A DNA stretch of 5,670 nt. Origin: Clostridiales bacterium (GTDB lineage: Bacteria; Bacillota; Clostridia; Oscillospirales; Oscillospiraceae). The stretch is taken from assembly GCA_012729875.1 (NCBI GenBank), contig JAAYCC010000194.1, positions 1 through 5,670 on the forward strand. The letters are read 5' to 3'. Shown here piece by piece: positions 5,534 through 5,670 of this stretch. Below the pieces are notes generated by a model that was given only the letters and a program-made list of their open reading frames with translations, was not told the origin of the DNA and made no database searches. The position numbers were made by a program, and so were the translations under genes. Positions within the stretch are counted from its first letter, which is position 1, and each line of letters opens with the position of its first letter.

Positions 5534-5670
5534 TTAATCGTAACATTTAATGTCGGAGGCAAGTGCGCTGTCCATAAGAAAAACAAGCTCCAGTGCGCTG
5601 CGGAAGGACTCCTCTCTGCGGTCCTCGGCCCATGTTATAACGCCCTGCCAGCTGGCGTTCTGACGGAAAA
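5534..5670 (-). CDS. C-terminal 44 residues of a conserved hypothetical protein (5' end outside window)
   Basis: Reading the minus strand from the right edge gives an open frame of 44 codons ending at TAA (5534-5536). It contains FRQNASWQGVITWAEDRREESFRSALELVFLMDSAL, and the other two frames are interrupted or unlike protein. The pattern FRxNASWQG...W...R..SFRSxLELxxLMDSAL recalls a short conserved hypothetical protein seen in many Clostridia, where it forms a strand pair followed by an amphipathic helix. This recognition is from memory and no function is known. A terminator-like element follows on the same strand. Confidence 0.75.
   Translation of the reverse strand, partial: FRQNASWQGVITWAEDRREESFRSALELVFLMDSALASDIKCYD

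Noticed and set aside
5562..5601. Repeated 9-mer AGTGCGCTG at 5562-5570 and 5593-5601
   Set aside because: Both copies encode Ser-Ala-Leu in the same frame of the partial gene; a coding coincidence.

Overview
The window looks like an ordinary chromosomal segment from a Gram-positive anaerobe, most likely a Clostridia (Oscillospirales/Lachnospirales-like) organism. This is inferred from strong AGGAGG-type ribosome binding sites, extended -10 promoters, compact Rho-independent terminators, mid-range GC, and families common in gut Firmicutes: a DUF6056-like membrane protein, a zinc-ribbon/Tic20-like protein and a family 6 uracil-DNA glycosylase homologue. The species cannot be named from the sequence.

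Left part, plus strand (1-1924): the 3' portion of an Ldh2-type malate/lactate dehydrogenase gene is followed after about 30 nt by a GlmU-tail-like left-handed beta-helix acyltransferase homologue. This pair ends at a 15-bp hairpin terminator. Next comes a monocistronic zinc-ribbon, two-segment membrane protein with its own promoter and a consensus ribosome binding site. A 23-bp perfect hairpin directly after its stop codon is shared with the convergent gene on the other strand.

Middle part, minus strand (1974-4705): a hypoxanthine/uracil-DNA glycosylase-like gene with its own extended -10 promoter, then about 520 nt without a convincing gene (2457-2980). The first half of that gap is full of nested inverted repeats and may be a structured RNA or a dispersed repeat. 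It is followed by a 574-residue polytopic membrane protein of DUF6056 type whose C-terminus resembles a copper-amine-oxidase-N-like domain.

Right part, minus strand (4706-5670): a regulatory region with a 10-bp direct repeat and two overlapping candidate promoters, a hairpin with a T-tract that points against the flanking genes, a GTG-started PaaI-like hotdog thioesterase with its own promoter, a terminator, and the last 44 codons of a conserved hypothetical gene entering from the right edge.

Apart from the Ldh2/beta-helix pair, the genes appear to be separate transcription units with unrelated housekeeping or envelope roles. I see no phage, IS, CRISPR, toxin-antitoxin or defence system. The points most worth following up are the structured gap, the DUF6056 fusion and the wrong-facing terminator.
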